Part shown: positions 1-7,254 of the stretch, one piece after another
Layout: each line of letters begins with the position of its first letter
Position numbering within the stretch: position 1 is the first letter of the stretch
Assembly (NCBI GenBank): GCA_023424235.1
Contig: JAFAEB010000293.1
Coordinates: 1-11,706 of the forward strand
Length of the DNA: 11,706 nt
Direction: 5' to 3'
Origin: Bacillota bacterium
Lineage (GTDB): Bacteria; Bacillota; Clostridia; Lachnospirales; Lachnospiraceae
The notes under the pieces: generated by a model
Databases searched by the model: none
Told to the model about the DNA's origin: nothing
What the model saw: only the letters and a program-made list of their open reading frames with translations
Position numbers and translations under genes: made by a program

Positions 1-1665
1 ATTCTTTACGATAATGTACTTAGTAAAAATGAAAATTTTCTTGCACTAATCAATTTACCATTAGGAAAGTTCAGTTATGCCTTATTATTTGTAGTTTTAA
101 CCATGCTACTCTCTAAAATTACCATACAAATACTTGGAATTATACAAGGTACTCTAACCGCTACCATTGTTCCATCTGTGGTAAATAATATTAAATCCAA
201 AATTTTTGAAAACATGGGTAAGTTATCAATTAGTTTTTATAACAATAGACAAACGGGTAGCTTAATGACAAGAGTCTTAGATGATGCAAGCGAAGTAACA
301 GGCTTTTTCATTGATGGTCTTCCTTATCTTTTTATTAATATTTTAACGATTATATCAACATGTGTTGTAATGGTTATAATAAATGCTAAGTTAGCCATAG
401 CCTCGCTTTTCCTGCTGCCATTTTTAACATTAATAAGTCTCAAACTATTGCCAAAGCTTTGGAGCTTTTATGGAAGAAGACATAGAGCCAATCGTAGTTT
501 AAATGGACAGATTAATGATAATATTACAGGTGCTCGTGTTGTAAAAGCCTTTGGTCAAGAAGATAGTGAGATGAAACGGTTTTCAAAATACAATGAAAAG
601 GTACGTAAATCAGAACTCGATTTAGTTTCCTTTGATAACCGCTTCTATGCCCTATACTCTATGGTTGAGAATATTGCTGCTTTTATTGTTTGGGGTTTTG
701 GATCAATGCTAGTACTTCAGCGAACTGGTATGGAACTTGGTGTGTTAATTACTTTTGTAGGCTATATTAATCAACTTAATGGTCCACTTGACTTCATGTC
801 TTATATATTTCGTTGGTGGGCAAATAGTATTAACAGTGCCCAAAGAATATTTGAAATAATCGATGCAAGACCTGAAATAGTTGAATCACCAAAACCTGTT
901 AGAGTTGAAGAATTACAAGGTAAAATAACATTAAAAAATGTAACCTTTGGATATGAATCTCATAATCCAATTTTAAAGGATGTAACCTTTGAAGTGAATG
1001 CAGGTGAAATGCTTGGAGTAGTAGGTCGCTCCGGTGCCGGTAAATCAACATTAGTAAACTTAATATCTAGATTATACGATCCTCAAGAAGGTGACATATT
1101 AATTGATGATATATCAATAAGAGATATGGCATCTACTGATTTAAGAAGACATATTGCAATGGTTTCTCAAGAGACCTATATCTTTATGGGTACGGTAGCG
1201 CAAAATATTGCATATGCAAAACCGGATGCCTCCATACATGAGATTATAAGTGCCGCTGTCTTAGCAAGCGCTCATGATTTCATAACAAAAATGCCAGACG
1301 GCTACGATACGGTTATTGGATCAAGTGGCCGTTCTCTTTCCGGTGGAGAAAGACAACGTATCTCCATCGCTAGAGCCATACTATGTAATCCAAAAATATT
1401 AATATTAGATGAGGCAACCGCTTCGGTAGATACGGAAACAGAGCAATCCATTCAAAACTCATTAAATATGCTTGTTAAAGGTCGTACTACCTTATCGATA
1501 GCACATCGTTTATCAACGCTTAAGAATGCCAATAAACTAATTGTTATTGATGAAGGTAAATTAACGGAATCTGGTACTCATGATGAACTAATATCACAAA
1601 AAGGTACCTATTATAAATTAATGGAACTACAAAGCAAAGCATTAGCATTACGTGGTATTGAATAA
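1..1665 (+). CDS. ABC exporter half-transporter (TMD-NBD), 5' end outside window
   Basis: This is a membrane exporter subunit that couples ATP hydrolysis to substrate export. The reading frame is open from base 1 with no stop, and the membrane domain lacks its first helix, so the gene starts upstream; the ATG at 103 is internal. Counting from the first codon in the window, residues 1-270 are a type I exporter membrane domain with about five hydrophobic segments and the coupling-helix pattern GARVVKAFGQE. The nucleotide-binding domain has Walker A GRSGAGKST (342-350), Q-loop Gln390, signature LSGGE (446-450), Walker B ending Asp470-Glu471, and H-loop His502. All catalytic residues are present. 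It ends just before the ribosome binding site of the DUF1854 gene, so the two are co-transcribed and probably coupled. It resembles the second half-transporter downstream, which suggests a heterodimer. The substrate cannot be inferred. Confidence 0.93.
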   Translation: MLYDNVLSKNENFLALINLPLGKFSYALLFVVLTMLLSKITIQILGIIQGTLTATIVPSVVNNIKSKIFENMGKLSISFYNNRQTGSLMTRVLDDASEVTGFFIDGLPYLFINILTIISTCVVMVIINAKLAIASLFLLPFLTLISLKLLPKLWSFYGRRHRANRSLNGQINDNITGARVVKAFGQEDSEMKRFSKYNEKVRKSELDLVSFDNRFYALYSMVENIAAFIVWGFGSMLVLQRTGMELGVLITFVGYINQLNGPLDFMSYIFRWWANSINSAQRIFEIIDARPEIVESPKPVRVEELQGKITLKNVTFGYESHNPILKDVTFEVNAGEMLGVVGRSGAGKSTLVNLISRLYDPQEGDILIDDISIRDMASTDLRRHIAMVSQETYIFMGTVAQNIAYAKPDASIHEIISAAVLASAHDFITKMPDGYDTVIGSSGRSLSGGERQRISIARAILCNPKILILDEATASVDTETEQSIQNSLNMLVKGRTTLSIAHRLSTLKNANKLIVIDEGKLTESGTHDELISQKGTYYKLMELQSKALALRGIE

Positions 1666-1677
1666 GGAGGGTAAAAA

Positions 1678-2244
1678 GTGAGCTTAGAGGAAATTAAATT
1701 ACAAGAAGACAAATCCATTGAAGAGTCCATGGAGGATATGTCAGAGGATATTTTAGAATTACGATATTTAAATAAAGATAATTGTAGCTTTTCACGTACA
1801 AAGGGAGGTTTTGTATCTCTAACCTTTAACGATAAGACTTATGATCGTGTTAATGTCTTTCGTACCTTTCCATTTACAAAACCAGATGAGTACATATCCA
1901 TTAGGGAGACTGATGAAAAGTTAAGGGAAATAGGAATTATTAAACATCTTAATGACATTCCGAAAGAGCAAAGAGAAATGCTCCTTGAACAACTTAACAT
2001 AAGATACTTTACACCAATAATTAAGAAGATAATTGATATTAAAGATGAATATGGTTACGCATATTTTGAAGTATTAACGGATTATGGTATTTGTAAATTT
2101 ACCATCTCAATGGGTGGTGGAACCGTTGTTCCATTAACGGATACTAGACTTCTTATTACAGATTTAGATGGAAATAGATTTGAAATTCCTGATATCAACA
2201 AGTTATCTGCCAATGAACTTAAAAAGTTAGATCTATTTATTTAG
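1678..2244 (+). CDS. DUF1854 family protein, ABC-transporter partner
   Basis: A 188-residue soluble protein with no signal peptide or membrane segment and no known biochemical role. I recognise DUF1854 from the conserved patterns RVNVFRTFPFTKPDEYISI (58-76), YFTPII (110-115), DEYGYAYFEV (123-132) and LLITDLDGNRFEIPDI (158-173). The N-terminal 25 residues are strongly acidic and probably flexible. The start is GTG at 1678: GGAGGG at 1666-1671 directly follows the upstream stop codon and lies 6 nt before it. The gene sits between two ABC half-transporters. From memory, DUF1854 genes commonly neighbour ABC transporters, and some annotation pipelines call the pair cyanophycin metabolism-associated. 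I infer a cytosolic accessory or regulatory subunit of the exporter. The family call is firm; the function is open. Confidence 0.88.
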   Translation: MSLEEIKLQEDKSIEESMEDMSEDILELRYLNKDNCSFSRTKGGFVSLTFNDKTYDRVNVFRTFPFTKPDEYISIRETDEKLREIGIIKHLNDIPKEQREMLLEQLNIRYFTPIIKKIIDIKDEYGYAYFEVLTDYGICKFTISMGGGTVVPLTDTRLLITDLDGNRFEIPDINKLSANELKKLDLFI

Positions 2245-2288
2245 TATATTTATAGTATACCTAATGGGCATGCCATAGGAGGAGAATT

Positions 2289-4487
2289 ATGATATTAAAC
2301 TACCCATTGCCAGAAGAACTTTATCCACATTTGAACCTAAAAAGTGATGAGTCTATCCACTACTTAGCTCCATATGATCTGGATTTTAATCTAAGCTTTA
2401 AGCAAGATGGTTATGTTGTAATTACGAATTATCGCTTAATTGTTCTATCTGGTACTAATGTAACTCATAATATTAATTTAAGTGACTGTGAAAAAATAAA
2501 ATGTGAATCCCTAGTGGATAACGGTATTCTAACTGTAACTATAAAAGGTGAGGATTATCTGCTTGTTCGATTCTCAATGAAACATGTATCAAGATATTCT
2601 TATATTGCACGAGGAGCTTATCATTTAGCTAAAGGAGATAATATTCTTGTAGAAAGTAAAGAAAAAGAAAAGTTTTGCTTAAAATGTGGTAGAGCATTAC
2701 CAGGAACAAGTGTCTGTCCTCATTGTAATGGAAGATTTGTATCACTAAGCAAATTTTTTGACTTATGTAAGCCATACCAGGTAAGGCTTTACTTAATTTC
2801 ATTCTTTATGATTGTATCATCCTTTTTAAATTTATTAATGCCAAGAATTCAACGTGACTTTATTGATAATGTATTACGCCAAGATACAAGTGATTATAGG
2901 GAAGTACTAAAGTTCGTCTTGACTATGTTACTCCTAACCTCTCTTGTTATTGCAATTAATGTAGTGAAACACTGGTGGTGTGTTACCTTAGGTTCAAGAA
3001 TTAGCATGGACCTTAGAAGTAAGCTTTATCATAAAGTTCAAATCCTATCCCTCTCCTTTCTTAATACAAGAAAGCCAGGAGAGATTATGAACCGTGTAGT
3101 AAGAGATACCTCTGAAATAAGAAGATTTATGGAAGAATCCTTTAGTAATATGTTTTCTGTCCTCTTTACTATGTGTGGTGCCTTAGCATACATGCTAATT
3201 ATGGATGTTAAACTAACAATCCTATCAACTATGTTTGTAGGTGTTGTAGCACTAATTAGTAGATTATTTCGAAAGCGTATCCACAGAATGTTTCATCATC
3301 AATGGCTAAAGCATGACAGAATGAAAAGTTCCTTACAAGATGTTATCTCTGGTATGAGAGTGGTTAAATCCTTTGGTAAAGAAGAGATGGAAGCGGGACG
3401 ATTTAATGAATTGTCTGAGGATTTTGCAAAAGCACAGAAAAACCTTGAAATATTCTGGGCAATATTTTCTCCTATGGTTACCTTTATCATGGGAATTGGT
3501 ATTTACTTTGCAACTTATTTTGGAGGACTTAATGTTATTAATGGTTCTCTTACCCAAGGTGAGTTAATTCAGTTTATAACCTACACAGGTATTTTATATG
3601 GGCCACTGGGCTGGATGACTTTCCTTCCAAGACGTATTGTTCAACTTGTAACGTCCCTTGAGAGAGCTTATGACATCTTAGATGAAGAACCTGATATCGT
3701 AGATACGAAAGCTTCCATTGATCATAATATCCACGGTGATATTACCTTTAAAAATGTTCACTTTGGCTATAAATCCTATGAGCCAGTATTAGAAAATATT
3801 AATTTTGAAGTGAAAAAGGGTGAGATGATTGGCCTAGTAGGATCAAGTGGAACTGGTAAATCCACTCTTATTAACTTAATTATGAGGCTATATGATGTTA
3901 ATCAAGGCGAGATCTTAGTAGATGGTATTAACATCAACAATATTAAGATAAACTCTCTTCATTCTCAAATTGGTGTTGTACTACAAGAAACCTTTTTATT
4001 TTCAGGAACTATTTTAAATAACATAAAATTTGCGAAACAAGATGCAACCATGGAGGAAGTTATAATGGCTGCTAAAACTGCAAATGCACATGATTTTATA
4101 TGTAAAATGCCAGATGGATATAATACCTATGTAGGTGAGCATGGACACAAATTATCTGGTGGTGAACGTCAACGTATCGCAATTGCTAGAGCCATCCTAA
4201 ACGATCCGAAGCTTCTAATTCTAGACGAAGCTACCTCGGCCCTAGATACAGAAAGCGAATATTTGATACAACAGGCTCTAGATCGACTAACAAAGGGTAG
4301 AACGACCTTTGCAATTGCCCACCGCCTTTCAACCCTTAGAAATGCCAATAGGCTGATTGTTATTGATGGTAAAAAAGTAGCTGAGATAGGTAGCCATAAT
4401 GAGTTACTTGAATTAAAAGGAATCTACTATGGCCTTGTAAATGCACAATTAGAGATGCAAAAGATGCCGAACGTTGAAACTGCATAG
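2289..4487 (+). CDS. ABC exporter half-transporter with N-terminal PH-like domain and zinc ribbon
   Basis: A 732-residue exporter subunit, about 150 residues longer than an ordinary half-transporter because of its N-terminus. Residues 1-120 look like a beta-rich PH-like (bacterial PH / GRAM-type) domain, with the pattern GYVVITNYRLIVLSG at 41-55. A zinc ribbon follows with Cys130, Cys133, Cys143 and Cys146 (CxxC-x9-CxxC). Residues 160-450 form the membrane domain. The ATPase domain shows Walker A GSSGTGKST (518-526), Q-loop Gln566, signature LSGGE (622-626), Walker B Asp646-Glu647 and H-loop His678, so it should be active. AGGAGG at 2277-2282 lies 6 nt before the ATG. The gap from the DUF1854 gene is 44 nt with no terminator, so it is the third gene of the operon, and a strong terminator follows. 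I infer that the extra module tethers a partner, perhaps DUF1854, or senses the membrane or a metal. Confidence 0.93.
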   Translation: MILNYPLPEELYPHLNLKSDESIHYLAPYDLDFNLSFKQDGYVVITNYRLIVLSGTNVTHNINLSDCEKIKCESLVDNGILTVTIKGEDYLLVRFSMKHVSRYSYIARGAYHLAKGDNILVESKEKEKFCLKCGRALPGTSVCPHCNGRFVSLSKFFDLCKPYQVRLYLISFFMIVSSFLNLLMPRIQRDFIDNVLRQDTSDYREVLKFVLTMLLLTSLVIAINVVKHWWCVTLGSRISMDLRSKLYHKVQILSLSFLNTRKPGEIMNRVVRDTSEIRRFMEESFSNMFSVLFTMCGALAYMLIMDVKLTILSTMFVGVVALISRLFRKRIHRMFHHQWLKHDRMKSSLQDVISGMRVVKSFGKEEMEAGRFNELSEDFAKAQKNLEIFWAIFSPMVTFIMGIGIYFATYFGGLNVINGSLTQGELIQFITYTGILYGPLGWMTFLPRRIVQLVTSLERAYDILDEEPDIVDTKASIDHNIHGDITFKNVHFGYKSYEPVLENINFEVKKGEMIGLVGSSGTGKSTLINLIMRLYDVNQGEILVDGININNIKINSLHSQIGVVLQETFLFSGTILNNIKFAKQDATMEEVIMAAKTANAHDFICKMPDGYNTYVGEHGHKLSGGERQRIAIARAILNDPKLLILDEATSALDTESEYLIQQALDRLTKGRTTFAIAHRLSTLRNANRLIVIDGKKVAEIGSHNELLELKGIYYGLVNAQLEMQKMPNVETA

Positions 4488-4515
4488 TTGGTATAGGACT
4501 ATTGGTATAGGACTA
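4488..4515. repeat. 14-bp perfect tandem duplication directly after the stop codon
   Basis: TTGGTATAGGACTA occurs twice with no gap (4488-4501 and 4502-4515), starting on the first base after the stop codon of the second half-transporter. It lies 2 nt before the terminator stem. It is probably a replication-slippage duplication; a function is not evident. Confidence 0.9.
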
Positions 4516-4517
4516 TT

Positions 4518-4567
4518 AAAAAGTGCTTTCTGGTGATTTATAAGTATCACTGGAAAGCACTTTTTTT
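4518..4567 (+). terminator. Strong intrinsic terminator of the ABC operon, possibly bidirectional
   Basis: The arms at 4518-4537 and 4546-4565 form a stem of about 20 bp with an 8-nt loop. The only deviations from Watson-Crick pairing are two adjacent G-U wobbles in RNA. A T-run follows at 4561-4567. The left arm begins with five A residues, so the opposite strand also ends in a short U-run. It could therefore also stop transcription arriving from the kinase gene on the other strand. Confidence 0.9.
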
Positions 4568-4838
4568 AATTTCTATTCTTAAATTACTATTATTTAAATC
4601 AGGTATTACCGATTTATTAGTATTATAATATTAGCTATTCTTAATATTTTAATATTCGATATTTTTTAATATGGTAATTATCCATTTTTTTATCTCAACT
4701 ATCACATAGTTATATCTCAGTACCACATGTTTTTAAATGTCAGTATGATATAGTTATCAAATATTTATTATATCTCAATATCACATAGTTCTATTATATT
4801 AGCATACCTTTATGCTTTTAGACTTTATCTCTTCTTAT
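4568..4838. repeat. Convergent AT-rich gap with a degenerate ~20-bp repeat in four copies
   Basis: No gene is visible here. Four related segments lie at 4691-4711, 4713-4732, 4736-4755 and 4771-4790. The first and last share TATCTCA and ATCACATAGTT and differ essentially by one inserted base; the middle two are more diverged. The first copy contains AACTATCACATAGTT (4697-4711), with perfect 6-bp arms around a 3-nt centre. The segment separates the convergent ABC operon and two-component operon. The spacing is irregular (about 22, 24 and 35 bp), so this is not a CRISPR array. Its role is unknown. Confidence 0.55.
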
Positions 4839-6284
4839 CTAATACCTCTTAGGTAGCGTTATTATAAAACTAGTACCTTTTTTATATTGAGATCTTACCT
4901 TTATGATTCCTGTATGGCCTAAGATAATAAGTTTTGCAATGGATAGACCAAGTCCATGACCACTGATTTTCTCATCTCTTACATTATCCGATCGGTAAAA
5001 GCGTTCAAATATATGTTCTATATCCTTCTTAGTCATACCTATACCATTATCTTCAATGGTAATAATGCAGTCACCATCTTTATTTTCACAACTAATTATG
5101 ATTGTACCATCATCCTTTGTGTACTTAATTGCATTATCAATAAAGATACGTATTGCCTGCTTTAAGGATTGCTTATCGCCATATACAATAACATCCTCGT
5201 TAATCCCATTTATAATATTGCGATTGGTGGTAACAATCTTGGTTTCTTTAACCATATCATCAATAACCGTACTCATATTAAATTTAACCTTTTTAAGATT
5301 TAACTTTTTCTTATCATGCCTTGATAAGAACAGTAATTTCTCAATTAAATCATGCATTGCTTTAGCTTCATTGGTTATGGCTTCAATGGATTCTAATAAT
5401 ACCTCTTCGTCTTTCATACCCCATCTGTTAAGAAGATTAGCATAACCTTCGATCACTGCTATAGGCGTACGTAATTCGTGAGATGCATCCGATACAAACT
5501 GCTTTTGACTCTCATAAGATAATTCAATTCGGTCAAGCATGTTATTGATAACACCTGCTAAGTCTTTTAATTCATTCTTAGTACCTTCTACATTTAACCG
5601 CTTACTATCAAGGTTTTTAACGGTTAGCCTATTAGCCGTTTCAGACATATCATAAATGGGCTTTAATAGATTTAAATCGCTAATTTTACCCCTTCTTATA
5701 ATAATGTAGACGATGAATAGATAAAGTATGCTTGTAGATAATAAGAGCCATTCAAGTTTATTACTGCTATCAGACATATCATATAATACATGCATGGAAT
5801 ATAATCTGTTATCTATATGAAATGAAGTCTCATCATATAAAATGATTGTTGGATATATATGTTCATTGGTTCTTTCATAATATACTTTATTAAAAATCTT
5901 TTTTGATGCAATAATATCTTTATCTGTATGAATATCATTATATAGTATATTACCATCATCATCTAATAATTTTAAGGTGATACCATCCACGTAATAGGGA
6001 TTAATCGTGATATGATTAAGTTCATCTATAGATATTTCAGTTAAAGTATTACGTATCCTTTCTGTTTTATATACACCATTTTTATATTCAGACATGTAAT
6101 ACAAAATGATAAAGGAAGCCATAAAAAAAATTCCGCCAAAAAGCATTAACTTTAAATAATGTAGTGAAATTCGAAAAGCAATGGAAAATCGAAAATTACC
6201 TAGCCATTCTTCTCTTTTCTTACGAAAGGGGAGGATTATTTTAGCTAGTAAAAGCCTAAATTCTTCCTTATAATTATTTTTCAT
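4839..6284 (-). CDS. Membrane sensor histidine kinase, ArlS-like
   Basis: A 481-residue kinase that autophosphorylates on histidine and passes the phosphate to the regulator encoded just upstream. A basic cytoplasmic N-terminus (1-41) precedes membrane helix 1 (about 45-64). An extracytoplasmic sensor of about 110 residues follows (65-177), then helix 2 (about 178-197) and a HAMP linker (about 198-252). The dimerisation domain carries SDASHELRTP with phospho-acceptor His269. The ATPase domain has Asn384 in the N box, DNGIG (412-416), the F-box segment IFERFYRSD, and GHGLGL (442-447). All catalytic motifs are intact. The ATG lies inside the regulator's last codons with an 11-nt overlap and only a weak Shine-Dalgarno sequence, which points to translational coupling. 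The sequence DASHELRTPIAVIEGY and the partner resemble the ArlRS family, but the signal is unknown. Confidence 0.93.
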   Translation of the reverse strand: MKNNYKEEFRLLLAKIILPFRKKREEWLGNFRFSIAFRISLHYLKLMLFGGIFFMASFIILYYMSEYKNGVYKTERIRNTLTEISIDELNHITINPYYVDGITLKLLDDDGNILYNDIHTDKDIIASKKIFNKVYYERTNEHIYPTIILYDETSFHIDNRLYSMHVLYDMSDSSNKLEWLLLSTSILYLFIVYIIIRRGKISDLNLLKPIYDMSETANRLTVKNLDSKRLNVEGTKNELKDLAGVINNMLDRIELSYESQKQFVSDASHELRTPIAVIEGYANLLNRWGMKDEEVLLESIEAITNEAKAMHDLIEKLLFLSRHDKKKLNLKKVKFNMSTVIDDMVKETKIVTTNRNIINGINEDVIVYGDKQSLKQAIRIFIDNAIKYTKDDGTIIISCENKDGDCIITIEDNGIGMTKKDIEHIFERFYRSDNVRDEKISGHGLGLSIAKLIILGHTGIIKVRSQYKKGTSFIITLPKRY

Positions 6285-6957
6285 CTTTTATAATATAACC
6301 TACCCCTCTCACTGTATTAATTAAATGAATTCCATATTTATCATCAATTTTTTGTCTTAAATATCTAATGTAGACATCAACAACATTGGTATCACCTAGG
6401 TATTCATAATCCCAAACATTATTTAACATCTGTTCCCTTGTAAGAGCAATGTTTTTATTACGTAATAAATACTCTAGTAATTCATATTCCTTTTTTGTAA
6501 GAGCTAATTCATCCTCCCCATAAAAAGCACTATGACTGGTTAGATTTAAGCTTAATTCACCAATTTGCAACATATCCACTTTTGAATGTGATAATTTAGA
6601 ATGACGATTAAGAGCAACACGAATACGCGCTAATAATTCTTCAATCGCAAAAGGTTTCGTCATATAATCATCAGCACCAATATCAAGGCCAGCTACCTTA
6701 TCTGTAACATCATCCTTTGCTGTAAGCATAATAATTGGTACACTTGACTCCATTCTTATTCTTCTACAAACTTCAATACCACTTAAACCAGGAAGCATTA
6801 TATCCAATAATATTAGATCAATATCCTTATTTAGCCCCTTTTCTAGACCACTTCTACCATCTGTTGCAATCACTACTTCATAACCCTCATATTTTAATTC
6901 AAGTTCGATAAAGCGAGCAATTTTACTTTCATCTTCTACGATTAATATCTTTGCCAT
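6274..6957 (-). CDS. OmpR/PhoB-family response regulator, ArlR-like
   Basis: A 227-residue DNA-binding transcription factor controlled by phosphorylation. The receiver domain (1-120) has the acidic pair Glu8-Asp9, phospho-acceptor Asp52 in LLDIMLPG, Thr79 and Lys101. The C-terminal winged helix (about 130-225) has the recognition-helix and wing pattern NVVDVYIRYLRQKI followed by TVRGVGY, typical of OmpR-type regulators. AGGAGGG (6962-6968) precedes the ATG at the normal distance. It is the first gene of a two-gene operon with the kinase. The upstream gap contains inverted and direct repeats that could be its own binding sites, as autoregulation is common in this family; this is an inference. 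Its targets cannot be read from the window. Confidence 0.95.
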   Translation of the reverse strand: MAKILIVEDESKIARFIELELKYEGYEVVIATDGRSGLEKGLNKDIDLILLDIMLPGLSGIEVCRRIRMESSVPIIMLTAKDDVTDKVAGLDIGADDYMTKPFAIEELLARIRVALNRHSKLSHSKVDMLQIGELSLNLTSHSAFYGEDELALTKKEYELLEYLLRNKNIALTREQMLNNVWDYEYLGDTNVVDVYIRYLRQKIDDKYGIHLINTVRGVGYIIKDEK

Positions 6958-6974
6958 ACATACCCTCCTAATTC

Positions 6975-7003
6975 GTTATCTAATACTTGTATTCGTGTGT
7001 CAA
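6975..7003 (-). promoter_or_regulatory. Candidate promoter of the two-component operon
   Basis: On the minus strand a consensus -35 TTGACA (7003-6998) is followed after 17 bp by GATAAC (6980-6975), which matches 4 of 6 bases of the -10 consensus. The -35 lies inside one arm of the 12-bp inverted repeat described separately. The predicted start would fall at the edge of the ribosome binding site, giving an unusually short leader, so the call is tentative. Confidence 0.3.
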
Positions 7004-7095
7004 AAGCCTTATCTAATTTATGGGAATGGTAATTTACACAAGTATAATTTTAATAGGGGCTTTTGACACCCAAATTATATGATCTAATACCATTC
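6976..7095. repeat. Interleaved inverted repeats upstream of the response regulator
   Basis: Three inverted-repeat pairs interleave rather than nest. ATACTTGT (6983-6990) matches ACAAGTAT (7038-7045); GTGTCAAAAGCC (6997-7008) matches GGCTTTTGACAC (7058-7069); GAATGGTA (7024-7031) matches TACCATTC (7088-7095). The order is therefore A-B-C-A'-B'-C'. TTATCTAAT also occurs directly at 6976-6984 and 7009-7017, 33 bp apart, about three helical turns. All matches are exact. These may be regulator operators or relics of a rearrangement. Confidence 0.6.
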
Positions 7096-7203
7096 TATTA
7101 TTAGTTACAATATTTTTCAATAACTCCTTGATTAAAGTTTAATTAAAATAGAAGGTAATTTACTTTTATATGGTAAATTACCTTCTATTATTAGTTGCAA
7201 TAT
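7093..7203. repeat. 21-bp direct repeat with one mismatch (7093-7113, 7183-7203)
   Basis: Both copies begin TTCTATTATTAGTT and end CAATAT, differing only at one central base (A at 7107, G at 7197). Each directly follows the right arm of an inverted repeat whose left arm is GAATGGTAATTTAC (7024-7037) or GAAGGTAATTTAC (7151-7163). A whole stem-loop module therefore appears to be duplicated. The first copy's loop has been expanded by the interleaved repeats. Confidence 0.65.
7141..7189 (-). terminator. Stem-loop terminator of the transaldolase-transketolase operon
   Basis: The arms at 7147-7163 and 7173-7189 are perfectly complementary over 17 bp with a 9-nt loop, about 65 bp after the transketolase stop codon. 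Reading the minus strand, the stem runs into CTATTTTAATT. The U-run is short and partly inside the stem, so termination may be incomplete. Confidence 0.65.
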
Positions 7204-7254
7204 ATAATTTAAGTTAAAAGCTCTAGAAAATACTTATAACTCTAAGCCTATTTC

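Noticed and set aside
3299..3567. Small open reading frames on both strands inside the second half-transporter
   Set aside because: They overlap a well-supported coding sequence, lack ribosome binding sites and show no recognisable family.
4691..4790. CRISPR array
   Set aside because: Repeat copies are too diverged and too close, with no spacer-sized intervals and no cas genes nearby.
4801..4816. Hairpin AGCATA-CCTT-TATGCT as kinase terminator
   Set aside because: The stem is only 6 bp, and on the minus strand no U-run follows.
4956..5445. Plus-strand open reading frames of 69 and 129 codons
   Set aside because: They are antisense to the kinase catalytic domain, which is clearly real.
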